64,000 bases of DNA from Lumbricus rubellus (taxonomy: Eukaryota; Annelida; Clitellata; Crassiclitellata; Lumbricidae), in NCBI GenBank assembly GCA_945859605.1, contig OX243827.1, positions 6,032,345 through 6,096,344 on the forward strand. Direction: 5' to 3'. The translations under genes and the position numbers were made by a program. Shown piece by piece: positions 35,806-48,299 of this stretch. The notes below the pieces were generated by a model. It was not told where the DNA came from and searched no databases. It worked only from the letters and a program-made list of their open reading frames with translations. Positions within the stretch are counted from its first letter, which is position 1, and every line of letters starts with the position of its first letter.

Positions 35806-36391
35806 ATATAATATTATGCTGACCTATAATATTATGCTGACCTATAATATTATGCTGACCTATAATATTTTGCTGCCATATAATATTATGCTGACCTATA
35901 ATATTATGCTGACCTATAATATTATGCTGCCATATAATATTATGCTGACCTATAATATTATGCTGACCTATAATATTATGCTGCCATATAATATTATGCT
36001 GACCTATAATATTATGCTGCCATATAATATTATGCTGACCTATAATATTATGCTGACCTATAATATTATGCTGCCATATAATATTATGCTGCCATATAAT
36101 ATTATGCTGACCTATGATATTATGCTGACCTATAATATTATGCTGACCTATAATATTATGCTGCCATATAATATTATGCTGACCTATAATATTATGCTGA
36201 CCTATAATATTATGCTGCCATATAATATTATGCTGACCTATAATATTATGCTGCCATATAATATTATGCTGACCTATAATATTATGCTGACCTATAATAT
36301 TATGCTGCCATATAATATTATGCTGACCTATAATATTATGCTGACCTATAATATTATGCTGCCATATAATATTATGCTGCCATATAATATT
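35806..36391. repeat. 18-bp minisatellite with palindromic core
   Basis: About 32 units of TATAATATTATGCTGACC or TATAATATTATGCTGCCA. ATAATATTAT is a perfect palindrome. As 18 is a multiple of three, one plus-strand frame is an uninterrupted 6-residue repeat (YNIMLT or YNIMLP) for 207 codons. Nothing suggests it is translated. Confidence 0.95.
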
Positions 36392-36499
36392 TGACGCTTC
36401 TGAGTTTATTAAAAGTAATATCTTTGGACAAAAGAAAAGAGATTAACAATGTCTTCTGAACATCTGAACGAACAAGTTATTAGGAAAAGCAGCGAAATT

Positions 36500-36970
36500 C
36501 TCACGAGCCTCCCTTCTCCTCATCCTCCTACTCATCCTCGTCCTCCTGCTCCTTCTCTTCCTTCTCTTTCTTCTTCTCCTCATCCTTCTACTACTCCTAC
36601 TCCTCCTTTTCCTACCTCTCCTCCTCCTCGTCTTCCTCCCTGTCCTCCTTCTCCTCTTCCTCTTTCTCCACCTCCTCTCCCTTCTCCTCCTCATCCTCGT
36701 CCTCGTTCTCCTCCTCTCTTCTCCTCATCCTCCTACTCGTCCTCCTCTTCCTGCTCCTCCTCTTCCTTCTCTTTCTTTTTGTCCTCCTCCTCCTTCTACT
36801 CTTACTCCTCCTTTTCCTACCTCTCCTCCTCCTCCTCCTCGTCTTCCTCCCTGTCCTCCTTCTCCTCTTCCTCTTTCTCCACCTACTCTCTCTTCTCCTC
36901 CTCATCATCCTCGTTCTCGTTCTCCTCCTCTCTCTTCTCCTCATCGTCCTCCTCGTCCTCCTCTTCCTCG
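36500..36970. repeat. Pyrimidine tract (CCT/CTT)n
   Basis: About 470 bp. Segments at 36520-36700 and 36730-36900 resemble each other. Confidence 0.93.
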
Positions 36971-37069
36971 AGCCACATAGTAATATAGTAGGGCAGAGAT
37001 AAGGTGGACCAACAAGCAACATTTGGCATGACGGCAAGTCATTACGCGTTCTCCTATTTCCTTCTGCAG

Positions 37070-37143
37070 ACTCTCTTATCGTCGTCCATGCGCTCTGCCT
37101 CATGCAGCCTCAGCCTCCGTTGCCATCTAGCGGTGATTTCTGA
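37070..37143 (+). CDS. Candidate terminal exon G of the possible plus-strand gene
   Basis: After an excellent acceptor (ctcctatttccttctgcag) the phase 1 frame reads SLIVVHALCLMQPQPPLPSS, then GDF and a TGA stop at 37141-37143. An AATAAA signal lies about 255 bp downstream (near 37397), consistent with a last exon. All three frames stay open for a while, so the frame depends on exon F. Confidence 0.24.
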
Positions 37144-37440
37144 TATGGCTGCTGCCGTATGTCAAGGGACCGTAGTGGCTTGACACGCGTCACAACGATG
37201 TGTGTCATGAGGCATGCTGTAGTTTGTCACGACACGAAATGACGACTCGTGACAACTGAAGTCGTAGAAATTCAATTTCAGACACAGCTGCAATATTAGA
37301 TCGTTCGTAACATTTACAAGCGACGTACGACTACATCGTCATCATAATTTATGAAAATCGGTTAAAGGAAAAATTAATCATGTTTGAATTTGGTAAAATA
37401 AATTTCTGGCGTCCTTATCAGCTACATGTCATATACTGAT

Positions 37441-37506
37441 TGCATCATCATCATCGTAATCATCATCGTCATCATCATCATCATCGTCATCATCATCGTC
37501 ATCATC

Positions 37507-37551
<45 letters not shown>

Positions 37552-37592
37552 GTCGTCATCATCATCATCATCATCGTCATCATCATCATCCA
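37441..37592. repeat. (ATC/GTC)n microsatellite
   Basis: Trinucleotide tract. Confidence 0.95.
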
Positions 37593-37675
37593 AAGCAATC
37601 ATTTTAATTTCTATATTCTTGCTAAGCATCGCTTTGCACTCAGTCGATGAGAAAGAAATTGAAAGTCTTACTTAG

Positions 37676-37875
37676 GAATGAGAGAGAGAAAGAAAGAGAG
37701 AGAGAGACAGACAGACTGACAGACAGACAGACAGACTGACGAGACAGCGACAGAAGCAAGGACATATAATGCAGAGACTGAGACTCAGACAGATATAAAA
37801 GATCCAGATAGAGAGAGAGTAAGATAACGAGAGAGATAGAGACAGAGATAGAAACAGAGACATAGACAGACAGAT
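37676..37875. repeat. (GAGA/GACA)n tract
   Basis: Purine-rich imperfect repeat. Confidence 0.9.
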
Positions 37876-37879
37876 AAAT

Positions 37880-38515
37880 AATATTAGCCTATATGATTGA
37901 TAGGGGATCATTATATCATTCGTTCAAGCATTAAGTCTGAGATAATTAGAACAAACTATAGAAAGCATTATCAATAATCTAATGCTTGAGATTAATTTTT
38001 GGCACATTATCAGCAAGTTGCTACTTTGAAAGAAGAAGATCATATTTTTATTTAGAATTTGGATAAGTAGGCCTACAATCTCAAAGTTTTTATATGAGAA
38101 AATTAAAATCACATTTTTCACAAATTACTTAAATCAAGAAATTTACAAAAAATTTGCTTCTAGAAACAGCAAAATTACTCATTACTTAATAATTAACAAT
38201 TATTTCAACTATTAATGAAATAAGGATCTTTGAAGATGTTCAGTAAGTAGACATTTATATATATATGAGGACAATCAGTAAGTAACTGACTGAAGCTACA
38301 ACTTAAAGCACACGTGCATTTGCATGAAGACAGTTAGCAAATGTATGCCGTACAGCAGTGCATGGGAGACTGACCACAACAGTTACAGGAGGACGATCGA
38401 AGCACGAGAATGGATGATGAACTCTAGCTGAAGTGCAATATAGCGTCGTATCTCCTGATCTCTCTCTCTATTGTCCGCAGAACACAATGGTCGATAACCA
38501 AGCAAATTGGAAAAC
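37880..38515. other. Unique AT-rich sequence
   Basis: One TAGGCCTA near 38070. No gene recognised. Confidence 0.4.
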
Positions 38516-38516
38516 A

Positions 38517-39151
38517 ATGCTACATGATGTATGTCAGAGTACTGAAGACATACAATGCTACACGATGTACATGTATGTCAGAGTACTGAAGACATACAAT
38601 GCTACACGATGTATGTCAGAGTACTGAAGACATACAATGCTACACGATGTATGTCAGAGTACTGAAGACATACAATGCTACACGATGTATGTCAGAGTAC
38701 TGAAGACATACAATGCTACACGATGTATGTCAGAGTACTGAAGACATACAATGCTACACGATGTACATGTATGTCAGAGTACTGAAGACATACAATGCTA
38801 CACGATGTATGTCAGAGTACTGAAGACATACAATGCTACATGATGTACATGTATGTCAGAGCACTGAAGACATACAATGCTACACGATGTATGTCAGAGC
38901 ACTGAAGACATACAATGCTACACGATGTACATGTATGTCAGAGTACTGAAGACATACAATGCTACACGGTGTATGTCAGAGCACTGAAGACATACAATGC
39001 TACACGGTGTATGTCAGAGCACTGAAGACATACAATGCTACACGGTGTACATGTATGTCAGAGCACTGAAGACATACAATGCTACACGGTGTATGTCAGA
39101 GCACTGAAGACATACAATGCTACACGGTGTATGTCAGAGTACTGAAGACAA
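38517..39151. repeat. 38/44-bp minisatellite
   Basis: About 16 units; the core is CATACAATGCTACACGATGT then ATGTCAGAGTACTGAAGA. Some units carry a 6-bp ACATGT insertion (44 bp). Variants change along the array: GAGTACTG and ACGATG on the left, GAGCACTG and ACGGTG on the right. Confidence 0.95.
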
Positions 39152-39154
39152 TAA

Positions 39155-40379
39155 TTTAGACACGCGGCAGTATGATAATCGTGAAAGCATTACGCTCCTC
39201 AACAAGAAGTCATTTTTACAGCGCATATATTTTATTCAGTTGAATGCGAATTGGCCCAAATAGTAGGCTACCCGTGCTTGTTGCCTACCACTTGGTTAAG
39301 TAGGCCTATACGAACTGGATGTGGCAAAATCGGAGTTTGGTCTAACCATCATGGATAGCATTGCAATAGTCAAGATGCGTCGTATGGTCACGAATGAGAG
39401 CGGTCGAAGATAATCATCCAAATCTTACATTTTTCCTTCGTCGGCATTGCAGCGTAAAAGACATAGGCAAATAGCGACTGTCTCGTAAGATGAATGGCGC
39501 GTCATCATCTGCGTCATCTGCTGTTGTTGAACGGGCGCTTCCATGCAGAGCGAATAAGATCGACCACTGTGTAGAGTTGTTGTTGTAGACCAATGAGGTG
39601 CACAGGAGCAACTCTAGTATAATTATAGTTGGCCGAAGTATGATACCCAACCCAACCCATGCAAGCCGATGATCTTCATCTTAGTCCGTTCGTCCGTCCT
39701 GGAAGAAACAATCGAGTCCTGAGGTCGTCCAGCGATGCCATAAGAGATTCTTAGACACAAGATGCCATGGTTTGGTTGACCGTCAGTGTTTAAATCATTA
39801 AATGTTTAAAGCTCCATCACTGACATATAAAGCAGAGATGACAAACGACTGTAATCAACGGCATCTTCATTGATTCCCTCAATAATTCTCGTCGGTTACA
39901 TCAATAAATCTGTCCTATTTTTTTATCAGCACTTGACGCAACATAAAATGGCTTTTATATGTCTGTATGTCTCTGTATGTACGCATGCATGTACGTCAGT
40001 AGACTGCGTGTGTCTGCATACATTTATTTCATGCACGTAGGCTGCTCTATAGTGCAATGTGCAATGTACGTGCAAGTAATCGTTGATTCGTGGTATACTT
40101 ATTGCACTCCTGTGATCAGTAAATCCATCTACAGCCGTGGAAGGAAAGAAATCTCTTCTCCGTTATAATTTTATTCTTTCGCTGTTTGCAATTTTTTGGT
40201 CTCCGCCACAATTTTTCACAGCCTTTGACGTCTGTTCACGATGCTGTTGCTTTTACTGTTATTGTTATTGTTGTTATTGGTATTAAGAGTGTGCTTTGAC
40301 TATTGCTAAGATACAGTCAGACATTAGTAAGGCATGTCGTCCCTGTTCCTCTGGGTCAAAAGACTGATTTCTTTATGCA
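39155..40379. other. Unique sequence
   Basis: One TAGGCCTA near 39302. No supported gene; some short minus-strand frames lack an ATG or splice sites. Confidence 0.4.
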
Positions 40380-40553
40380 GTGCCAACGTTCGTGCATAGC
40401 AGTGAGAGACAGCAACGAAGACAAATTGGTCGAATCTCCAACATGGGACTTGACAACAAAGTACGACGCAGAACTTGCTGCACTCAAATGTCAATGGCAA
40501 TGTCAATGGCCACATTTGACTTTTGCAAGCAACAGATCACGTCGTCTCTGTAG
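40380..40553 (+). other. Coding-like open segment after a good splice acceptor
   Basis: After gactgatttctttatgcag, two frames are open: one reads CQRSCIAVRDSNEDKLVESP and continues to a stop near 40594, the other is open to a TAG near 40551. A weak donor (ACAAA|gtacga) lies at 40461. Mixed composition and no repeat character. No family recognised; it could be an exon of either strand's gene or chance. Confidence 0.2.
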
Positions 40554-40684
40554 TCAGATCAAACGAACGAATAGAAAGTTGCACTCAGTACTCTGAGTGC
40601 TCTGCGCTCAATAAACTCTGATGCATGGAATGGAAACCGTGAGCATCAAGTCAATCACGCACTCACACCAGTTGCTCAGCGCCG

Positions 40685-40715
<31 letters not shown>

Positions 40716-40743
40716 AATCCTTGTATAATAATAATAATAATAC

Positions 40744-40789
<46 letters not shown>

Positions 40790-41100
40790 AATAGTAATAA
40801 TAATAATGATAAAATGATGATGATAATAATAATAATAATGATAAAATAATGATGATGATGATGATAATAATAAATTAAATAATAATAAAAAATAATAGTA
40901 AAAATAATGATGATGATAAAAAATTAAAAATATATTATTATTAATAAAAATAATTAATAATAATGAAGCTGATGAGGAGAATAGTAGTAGTAATAATACA
41001 TTGATTAATTGTATAGACGATCTATCATTGAATGACGGATAATATTATGATGATGATGATGAGGATGATGACGATGATGATGATGATGATGATGATGATT
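40685..41100. repeat. (AAT/GAT)n compound microsatellite
   Basis: Alternating AAT-rich and GAT-rich blocks. Confidence 0.93.
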
Positions 41101-41337
41101 ATATTAAAGGATATTGCCTCATATGCTCTCTTAAGCAAATTTGGGGGGGCTTGAATCTGAATATGAAAAAATACGAGTAAGGTCTATACTTATACTTATA
41201 ATCTTTCACTGACTTCATCGAAAAGATTCCAAGAATTCTTGCTGTAGTGTGTTAACTGCGAGTGTCACTTAATACCAGTCTCTGATCCTCCATCGTCCCA
41301 TACCTGACCTAACCGACACTCGGCCTAGCTCCTCGAC

Positions 41338-41513
41338 ACTCCTCCTCCTCCTCCTCTTCCTCCTCCTCCTCCTCCTCCTCCTCCTCTTCCTCCTCCTCCT
41401 CCTCCTCCTCTTCCTCTTCCTCTTCCTCCTCCTCCTCCTCCTCCTCCTCCTCCTTCTCCTCCTCCTCCTCCTCCTCCTCCTCCTCCTCCTCCTCCTCCTC
41501 CTCCTCCTCCTCT
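41338..41513. repeat. (CCT)n tract
   Basis: Nearly pure CCT with occasional CTT; the minus strand encodes poly-E. Confidence 0.96.
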
Positions 41514-41519
41514 GACCTT

Positions 41520-42500
41520 CTGCCTTTGCTACACAACAATTAGTCCTCTACTCATGTTCCAGCGTGTCGAGTCACATTACATGACTTGTGTTCAGATGAA
41601 GAAAGCATTGAAGATACAAGCATCGCAAAACAGACGACATCTAACATGTAGTGGTCAGAAAGAATCCAAAGAAAATCCGGATGAAATATTTACAATCCAT
41701 TAGCATCTAATGCTCAAGAACGGCAGCAGCAGCAGCAGCTATAACGCTGTCCGCATTTGTTAATTTTTTCTTACGCGTTTTCCCAAAGGTCCAGAGTCGG
41801 CAAGGTATGATTTTTCATCGCTGCCTCTTAGAGATTCGCTGTGTATTGTTTTAAGTCAGATACACATCAAAAACACTTGTTAATAACTCATAAGGTCATA
41901 AGTAGACGATGCTTTTATGCTGAATATGCAACGATAATTTTCCTCTCTTGTCTCAGAATTATATCACTGACAATTCTTCTCCGGATCGTGATTCCTCAGC
42001 CCCGTCACTTTTGTTGTCACGCGGCTAAAGACAAAAAAACCGTAAAAGCATGTAACTGTTTCTTAGAAAGTTTTATAAAGAGGTTTTCTATTTCACTTGA
42101 GTGTAGGATGTAGTAGTTTCAATTTAACGATGATGCATATGTGTGATAAACAATATCATTAGCTTCGCCCTCCTTTTTCTTTATCCAGTCCTGGGATTGA
42201 CTTAGCTTTTGTAGAAATTCCGAGTTTACGATCACGAAATCACGATAACTGTCGTCAGAATGTGACCACATGCAATGGTCTGAGTGTAAGGAAATGAACC
42301 GGATGACGAGGTCTCGAAGCAAATGTTTTGGAAATTGTTTATGATGATATTATTATCCAATCAAAGAGTGGAGAGTAATCGCCAAATATTTCTGAGCGTC
42401 ATGTAAACACTATACATCGCTAATTTTCACTGTAACCAGAGCTGATTTTAAGCTTATAATATCATGCGAGAAGGAATCTCGTTGCTTTGGTACATCTACA
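41520..42500. other. Unique sequence
   Basis: Frames at 41841-42113 (+) and 42322-42119 (-) are open but have no family or splice support. Confidence 0.4.
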
Positions 42501-42504
42501 TGTC

Positions 42505-42630
42505 AGGGTAAGAAATTCAGAGAGGTCAAGGGTAAGATATATCCAGAGAGGTCAAAGGTAGAAAACCCATAGAGGTCATGGGTAAGAAAATTAGAGGGGT
42601 TAAGGGTCAGAAATCCAGTGAGGTCATGCG
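42505..42630. repeat. Degenerate repeat carrying AGGTCA half-sites
   Basis: AGGTCA at 42523, 42549, 42573 and 42621, plus GGGTCA at 42604, each within a GAGAGGTCAAGGGTAAGA-like unit. Unit spacing is irregular (24-48 bp). Confidence 0.55.
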
Positions 42631-42639
42631 AAGTTAAGT

Positions 42640-43330
42640 GATTAACTGAGAAGTTTAAGAATTCATGGGTTTTGGAAGACAGGAGCAAGCCGGATCAGAC
42701 AGTTTTGAGTTCGCAATGAAATGTTCCACAAGAAGTTCTTTATACTGAAGGAACAAAGGCTGAAGAAAATAAATGTTAGAGAAGAAGAAGCGACTGGCTG
42801 AAGGCTGAAGGGTGGGAAGCATCTTAGGAAGAATACGTAAGACTTAGGCTACATGTAGATATACATGTATAGTTGTATACGTACATGTAGACATACATGT
42901 CCATGTAGTTGACATGTAGACACACTGGTTGGTTGGATTAGTCTTCTATTTTTATTATTTCTCTAAACTGCATAGCCAAACTGCAAACACATGACTAATA
43001 ATAATTGACTTATAGCTATGATTAAGGTCTATAATACCAGAACGTTTGAAACGAATTATCATCAATGCGAGTGCTATTATACATAAGCTTAGAGAACAAC
43101 TGACTCTGCGACTGAATCAAATGGATCTAAAGACAACTGGATGAATGAAACACAGCAGCTAATAACTGATCTCATTCAGCACGATACAAATTGGATTCGG
43201 AAACGAGACGCAACAGATCGGTAAGCAGAAATCCATCCACCAGCCCCCTTCCATCCCTCCATCCGTTCTAGGTGCAGAGGGATGTACAGAATGCAGACAG
43301 GCGGAGGACACTGCAGCCATCGCCGATGCT
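42640..43330. other. Unique sequence
   Basis: Contains an ACATGTAG/ATACATGT palindromic cluster at 42850-42922. No gene recognised. Confidence 0.4.
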
Positions 43331-43333
43331 ACT

Positions 43334-43348
43334 GCTGCTGCAACTGAA

Positions 43349-43381
<33 letters not shown>

Positions 43382-43450
43382 CAGATAGACGACACAGAGA
43401 GAGACAGAGACAGATAGACACAGAGATAGACAGAGACAGAGAGAGGTCCA
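43334..43450. repeat. (GAGACA)n tract
   Basis: Imperfect purine-rich repeat. Confidence 0.9.
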
Positions 43451-43575
43451 TGTGGAACGGAGCAGATCAGACACGGGTCAAGTAACGCAGCAATGGTTCC
43501 GGTTGATAAAGGTCAGCGTTCCATGGAACGCATCTCATCTCCATTAACCGAGGAAAATGACACCGCCCGCCCCCC

Positions 43576-43577
<2 letters not shown>

Positions 43578-43659
<82 letters not shown>

Positions 43660-43970
43660 ATCCATCTCTGTCTATGTCTTTGTCTGTGTCTATGACTTGT
43701 AGCTATAATTAAGGTCTATAACCAGAACGTTTGAAATGAATTATTATCTTGCCGTGTATGTCTCTCTCCCTCTCTCTTTCCGTCTTTCTCTTTCTGTTTG
43801 TCTGTTTGTTTGTATGTCTCTGTCTGTCTTTCCGGTTCTCCGTCTCTGTTTCCGTCTCTGTCTCTCTGTCTCTGTTTGCCTGTCTGTGTGCGTGTCTCTC
43901 TCTCTCTAAGCTACGCCATGTATCTTCATCTCTCTCTGAGACAGACACAGACACTGTCTCTGTCTCTGTA
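43578..43970. repeat. (TC)n and (TCTG)n tracts
   Basis: A pure (TC)n run at 43580-43660 and degenerate TCTG/TCTC at 43758-43970. The phrase AATTAAGGTCTATAA...CCAGAACGTTTGAAA at 43700-43740 also occurs near 43020-43060, a local duplication. Confidence 0.88.
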
Positions 43971-44287
43971 ATTACCCTCGTCCTCGCGCCCTGTCAGAAA
44001 CGACACGCGTCAATATAATCTCGCTATTGTCTACAATATAATAGACGCCGATTATTTATTGCCATCGTCATCTGCGAAAGACAATAAAATTTTTATGGAG
44101 ATGTTTTATTATCTTCTTATCATTATTTTAATGTCTCAATATTATTATGATAGTCGATAATATACATGCTTAGCAACACATCAAACTTTGCCATTCATGA
44201 TCAATAATATACATACATATATACATAAATATCCTATATATTTATATTGTCCATTTATAATACGCACATATTATTATCTGCAGCCTA

Positions 44288-44398
44288 TATGAAGAGGAAT
44301 ACAGAGAACTGAAAGGCATGGCACAACAGCGGGAAACGTGGAGACATTGGACGTTTGGACCTGCCGCTTGGCAGAGAACGTAAAGAAGAAGATTTGCA
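44288..44398 (+). pseudogene. LINE ORF2 extreme C-terminus and 3' end
   Basis: Reads YEEEYRELKGMAQQRETWRH, then WTFGPAAWQRT and a stop. It aligns with the end of the LINE at 58531-59430 ([20 protein letters not shown]), and the following GGCAGAGAACGTAAAGAAGA matches that copy's non-coding tail. A severely 5'-truncated copy of the same family. Confidence 0.6.
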
Positions 44399-44965
44399 TC
44401 TACATGAATGTTCCAATTTCAAGTCAGTTACATCGGTAATCATTGCGCTTTGCGGTCCATGGTGATGTGCAAGTGCCACTCTTTCGAATTTCAGCTGAAA
44501 CCCATCATGCCTTTATTGCGTTTGCTGTCTTTTTGGACAGTCAGCCTCTCCTGCTCTCATGTACTGTTGTCTTTGACTTATGTAGATCTAGAGTATAATT
44601 TGCTGTCTTGAAACACACTATACTGACTGTAATATTTTAGATTGTCATAGGTATAACGCCAGCTGAAAACGCGCTATATTATTATGCTATAGTGTAATTG
44701 TTCAGTGTGTTTTTTGTCTATGGCGAACAGATTCGGGAATCGACAGAATATAATTGGCCATTCATTATTAATACAATTGTCCCGTTGAATAACAAGTGTA
44801 TTCTAAGATTGAACGCCTTATCCTTGATCCACAAAAACCATCCTTCCGTTCAGTCGGATGATTTAATATAATATTGTAAAATGTTAGAAATAAGAGCTTC
44901 ATATGAAAATCCTCTTAGTCCTTACATCGTGATTTTGTTAGTAAAACTTCATGGTAAGATTATTT

Positions 44966-44985
44966 CATTGGGGGGGGGGGGGGGT
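44966..44985. repeat. Poly-G run
   Basis: About 14 consecutive G on the plus strand, next to GTTGTTCAAACACCCC. Confidence 0.9.
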
Positions 44986-45110
44986 TGTTCAAACACCCCA
45001 GACACTAGTTACATCCTTGATCATTATGTCACCTTCGACCTGCCCTTACCTCTTCAACCTCTCAGCCTGTGCCGATAAGAACATCATCATCCTTGTATAC
45101 CATAATTTTA

Positions 45111-45275
45111 CAATGCCTGTAAAAAATGCACTTGCAGATTTGTATCAATGAGCCAAAATGAATGTTGGTATGGTTTCCTATAAAATTATTATAGCAATAT
45201 TCCTATATTATAGAAAACCATACCAACATTCGGCTCATTAATACAAATCTGCAAGTGCATTTTTTACAGACATTG
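45111..45275. mobile_element. Fold-back element, 165-bp inverted repeat
   Basis: Left arm 45111-45182 and right arm 45209-45275 are inverted copies (both begin CAATGYCTGTAAAAAATGCA from the outside), differing at a few bases and a short indel, around a loop of about 26 bp rich in AT. It is a MITE or fold-back transposon, or a long-hairpin RNA source. No target-site duplication was obvious. Confidence 0.7.
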
Positions 45276-45279
45276 CCGT

Positions 45280-46450
45280 ATTCAGAGTAAAATGCCTATA
45301 TCTTGGTCGCTTTATTGGAAATATCATCTGCATGATGTTTCCATAATAAGAGTTTATCTGTAATAAACTCCAGGCATTTCAGTACTCACTCGACCATTTT
45401 TTATAATTCTGTTTATCAATGTCACTAGTAACAGGATCGGTCTGGTTGCTTACAATCTCCTTCCTCCTCAGTCAAAAAGAATTTAGGTTCAACTTCAAGT
45501 CGAGCTTGTTCGCTTTGAACCATCTAATCCGCCCTCCTCCCAAGTTCCTCATTCAGCCCTTTAGTCGGTTCAATAAGTGAGTTATCTGACCGAAACACAT
45601 TTGTGTCGTTGGCGAGCATAATAAACTGCAATGCAGATGAGGAAAGATGGAAATTGGTCACAGCTAAGCTGGCAGAAAAAGCAATGGACCCACAGTTTAT
45701 GTGTCAAGATATGAGATATGACGATTGTAGAAACACATCGCCTTATGCTTTTTAAATAGCTCCTATAATCCAATCCAACAACTTTCCTTATTCCGTAGTG
45801 TTCCAGATCTTTTAGTAGAACTTGGGGTTCGCCTTTTCATAAATCTTAGATTAATCGAGGAAGTCACAGACGAAAAAGTCGCTTTTATCTATAGGGCTTT
45901 CGATTATGTTATCGTACATACATGTATCCAAGAATTAAATTATAAGCTTATTATTATTGGAAAGACCTGATGAAAATCAAAATGGAGGCGAAACAAAATA
46001 ATACAGAGAAATTGCGACTGAACGATCAGTAGAAATAGAGATTCAGATAATAGAAATAAAAATATAGATGTAGTCTATTCAGAGAAATGAGGTATAGAGG
46101 AGATTATTTCAGGTATTAAGAGTGAAAGAGACAATTATATATAAAAGCAGAAAAACATGTGAGTGGCGAAACATGGAAATACAATGAAGAGAGGAATGAG
46201 AGAAGAAACGAGTGCGTCATTTTCTCTCTCTTTCTTCATCGTTTTTCTGATTTTGCATCTCACTGCTCTTGGCCGTGTTTCGTCTACGTAAGTGTGCGGC
46301 TGTGTGCGTGTGTGTATGCCTATAGGCCCTAGCCTATATATGTTTCTGTGACTTCTGTTCATATCGCTGTACCGCAAATTAATGTCGTTGTCCTGTGTTT
46401 TCGGTTGAGCTAGCAATTCTCGACCGTGTTACTTTCATTCACTGACACCA
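45280..46450. other. Unique sequence
   Basis: No supported gene. Confidence 0.4.
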
Positions 46451-46451
46451 G

Positions 46452-47240
46452 CGATGTGTGTGCGGTGTATGTGTGTGGTATATGTGTGTGGTGTATGTGT
46501 GTGGTGTATGTATGTGGTGTATGTGTGTGGTGTATATGTGTGGTGTATGTGTGTGGTGTATGTGTGTGGTATATGTGTGTGGTGTATGTGTGTGGTGTAT
46601 GTGTGTGGTGTATGTGTGTGGTGTATGCGTGTGGTGTATGTGTGTGGTGTATGTGTGTGGTGTATGTGTGTGGTGTATGTGTGTGGTGTATGTGTGTGGT
46701 GTATGTGTGTGGTGTATGTGTGTGGTGTATGTGTGTGGTGTATGTGTGTGTGTGGTGTATGTGTGTGGTGTATGTGTGTGTGGTGTATGCGTGTGGTGTA
46801 TGTGTGTGATGTATGTGTGTGGTGTATGTGTGTGGTGTATGTGTGTGGTGTATGTGTGTGGTGTATGTGTGTGGTGTATGTGTGTGGTGTATGTGTGTGG
46901 TGTATGTGTGTGTGGTGTATGTGTGTGGTGTATGTGTGTGGTGTATGTGTGTGTGGTGTATGTGTGTGGTGTATGTGTGTGTGGTGTATGTGTGTGGTGT
47001 ATGTATGTGTGGTGTATGTGTGTGGTGTATGTGTGTGGTGTATGTGTGTGGTGTATGTGTGTGTGGTGTATGTGTGTGGTGTATGTGTGTGGTGTATGTG
47101 TGTGTGGTGTATGTGTGTGGTGTATGTGTGTGTGGTGTATGTGTGTGGTGTATGTATGTGTGGTGTATGTGTGTGGTGTATGTGTATGGTGTATGTGTGT
47201 GTGGTGTATGTGTGTGTTGTATGTGTGTGTGTGTATGTGT
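46452..47240. repeat. 13-bp minisatellite GGTGTATGTGTGT with 15-bp variants
   Basis: About 60 units. In the right half, units with an extra GT are interspersed. Three plus frames and one minus frame remain open for up to 291 codons purely because the unit lacks stops. Confidence 0.95.
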
Positions 47241-47259
47241 GTGGTGTATGTTAGCCGCC

Positions 47260-48220
47260 TGCAGCGGAGATGCGGCGGTGCTCAACTAACTTAGCGGAGG
47301 ACGACAGACAGATCTTTTGTCGTCCCAATCACGACCAACCGAATCCAATCAGGACCAGTGCGTAGTAGGATAATATTTGCATTCGCTTCTATCAGGTCAT
47401 ATACAGTGCGGCAGTTTTTTCTGCATGTTTGATTCGAAGCACTGCCTCCTCACAATATTCTACCGTGTCTATAGATTGATATACCGGTAGCTCCTTTCAC
47501 AGAGGCGTTATGTCCTATATGTGCACAACTCAAATACGGAGGCTGACTCCCAGCGGAATTGCTGATGGCTTAAAAGCATAGCATTCTCACACGATGCGAA
47601 AAAACGCATGCACTCAGATTGACGCGGAATAAGAGAGAGAGAGAGACACACACACACAGACAGACACAGACAGACACAGATCCACGCGGATTGAGAGTGA
47701 CACAAGGGGAGCGACTGATAAAACGTGACGAAGAAAAATGGGAAAAGCACGATGCAGAAAGACGCATTAATAATATCGTACAGAAAAAAGAGTTTGAGAA
47801 GTGTGATATGGATAGAGATATAAAGTATAATAAAGAAGACATAGATAGATAGGGAGATTATACAGATAGAGATAGACTGATAGAGAAATAACAATACTAG
47901 ATGGATACCGACATAAAAATACAAGTGAGAGAAATGACGATTATGAGAAATGACGATTACGATCATCATTTCGCTAACTTCCATGAAAAAGGGGATGGTG
48001 AAATGTGAACATTGCAATTATACATGTATTGTATATTGTACACAACATACAAGATATAAGTATAAGTTAAATATAATTGTTATCGTCGTTATCCGCTATT
48101 CTTTAGCTAGCATTTTGGTGGCGATGAATATGGAGAAATTATTTAAATTATCCTCGTTTACCTCCACTCAATGTTGGTCGAAATTTGCTCGGTAGTTATC
48201 CAAAACTTGACATGACATTG
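47260..48220. other. Unique sequence with a short GACA tract
   Basis: GAGA/CACAGACA run at 47634-47680. No supported gene. Confidence 0.4.
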
Positions 48221-48223
48221 TGT

Positions 48224-48290
48224 CAATCAATCAATCAGAATTGATATAGCGCCGCCCCATCAAGATCTCTACGTAGCGATGTATGCATCG
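48224..48290 (-). mobile_element. Retroposon 3' end with short (TGAT)n tail
   Basis: Minus strand reads GAGATCTTGATGGGGCGGCG, then CTATATCAATTCTGATTGATTGATTG. It is the unexpanded counterpart of 14690-14930. Confidence 0.5.
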
Positions 48291-48299
48291 TTTCTGTTC

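Noticed and set aside
46410..47294. Open frames of 266-291 codons rich in Cys/Val/Met or Thr/His
   Set aside because: Translated 13-bp GT-rich satellite.
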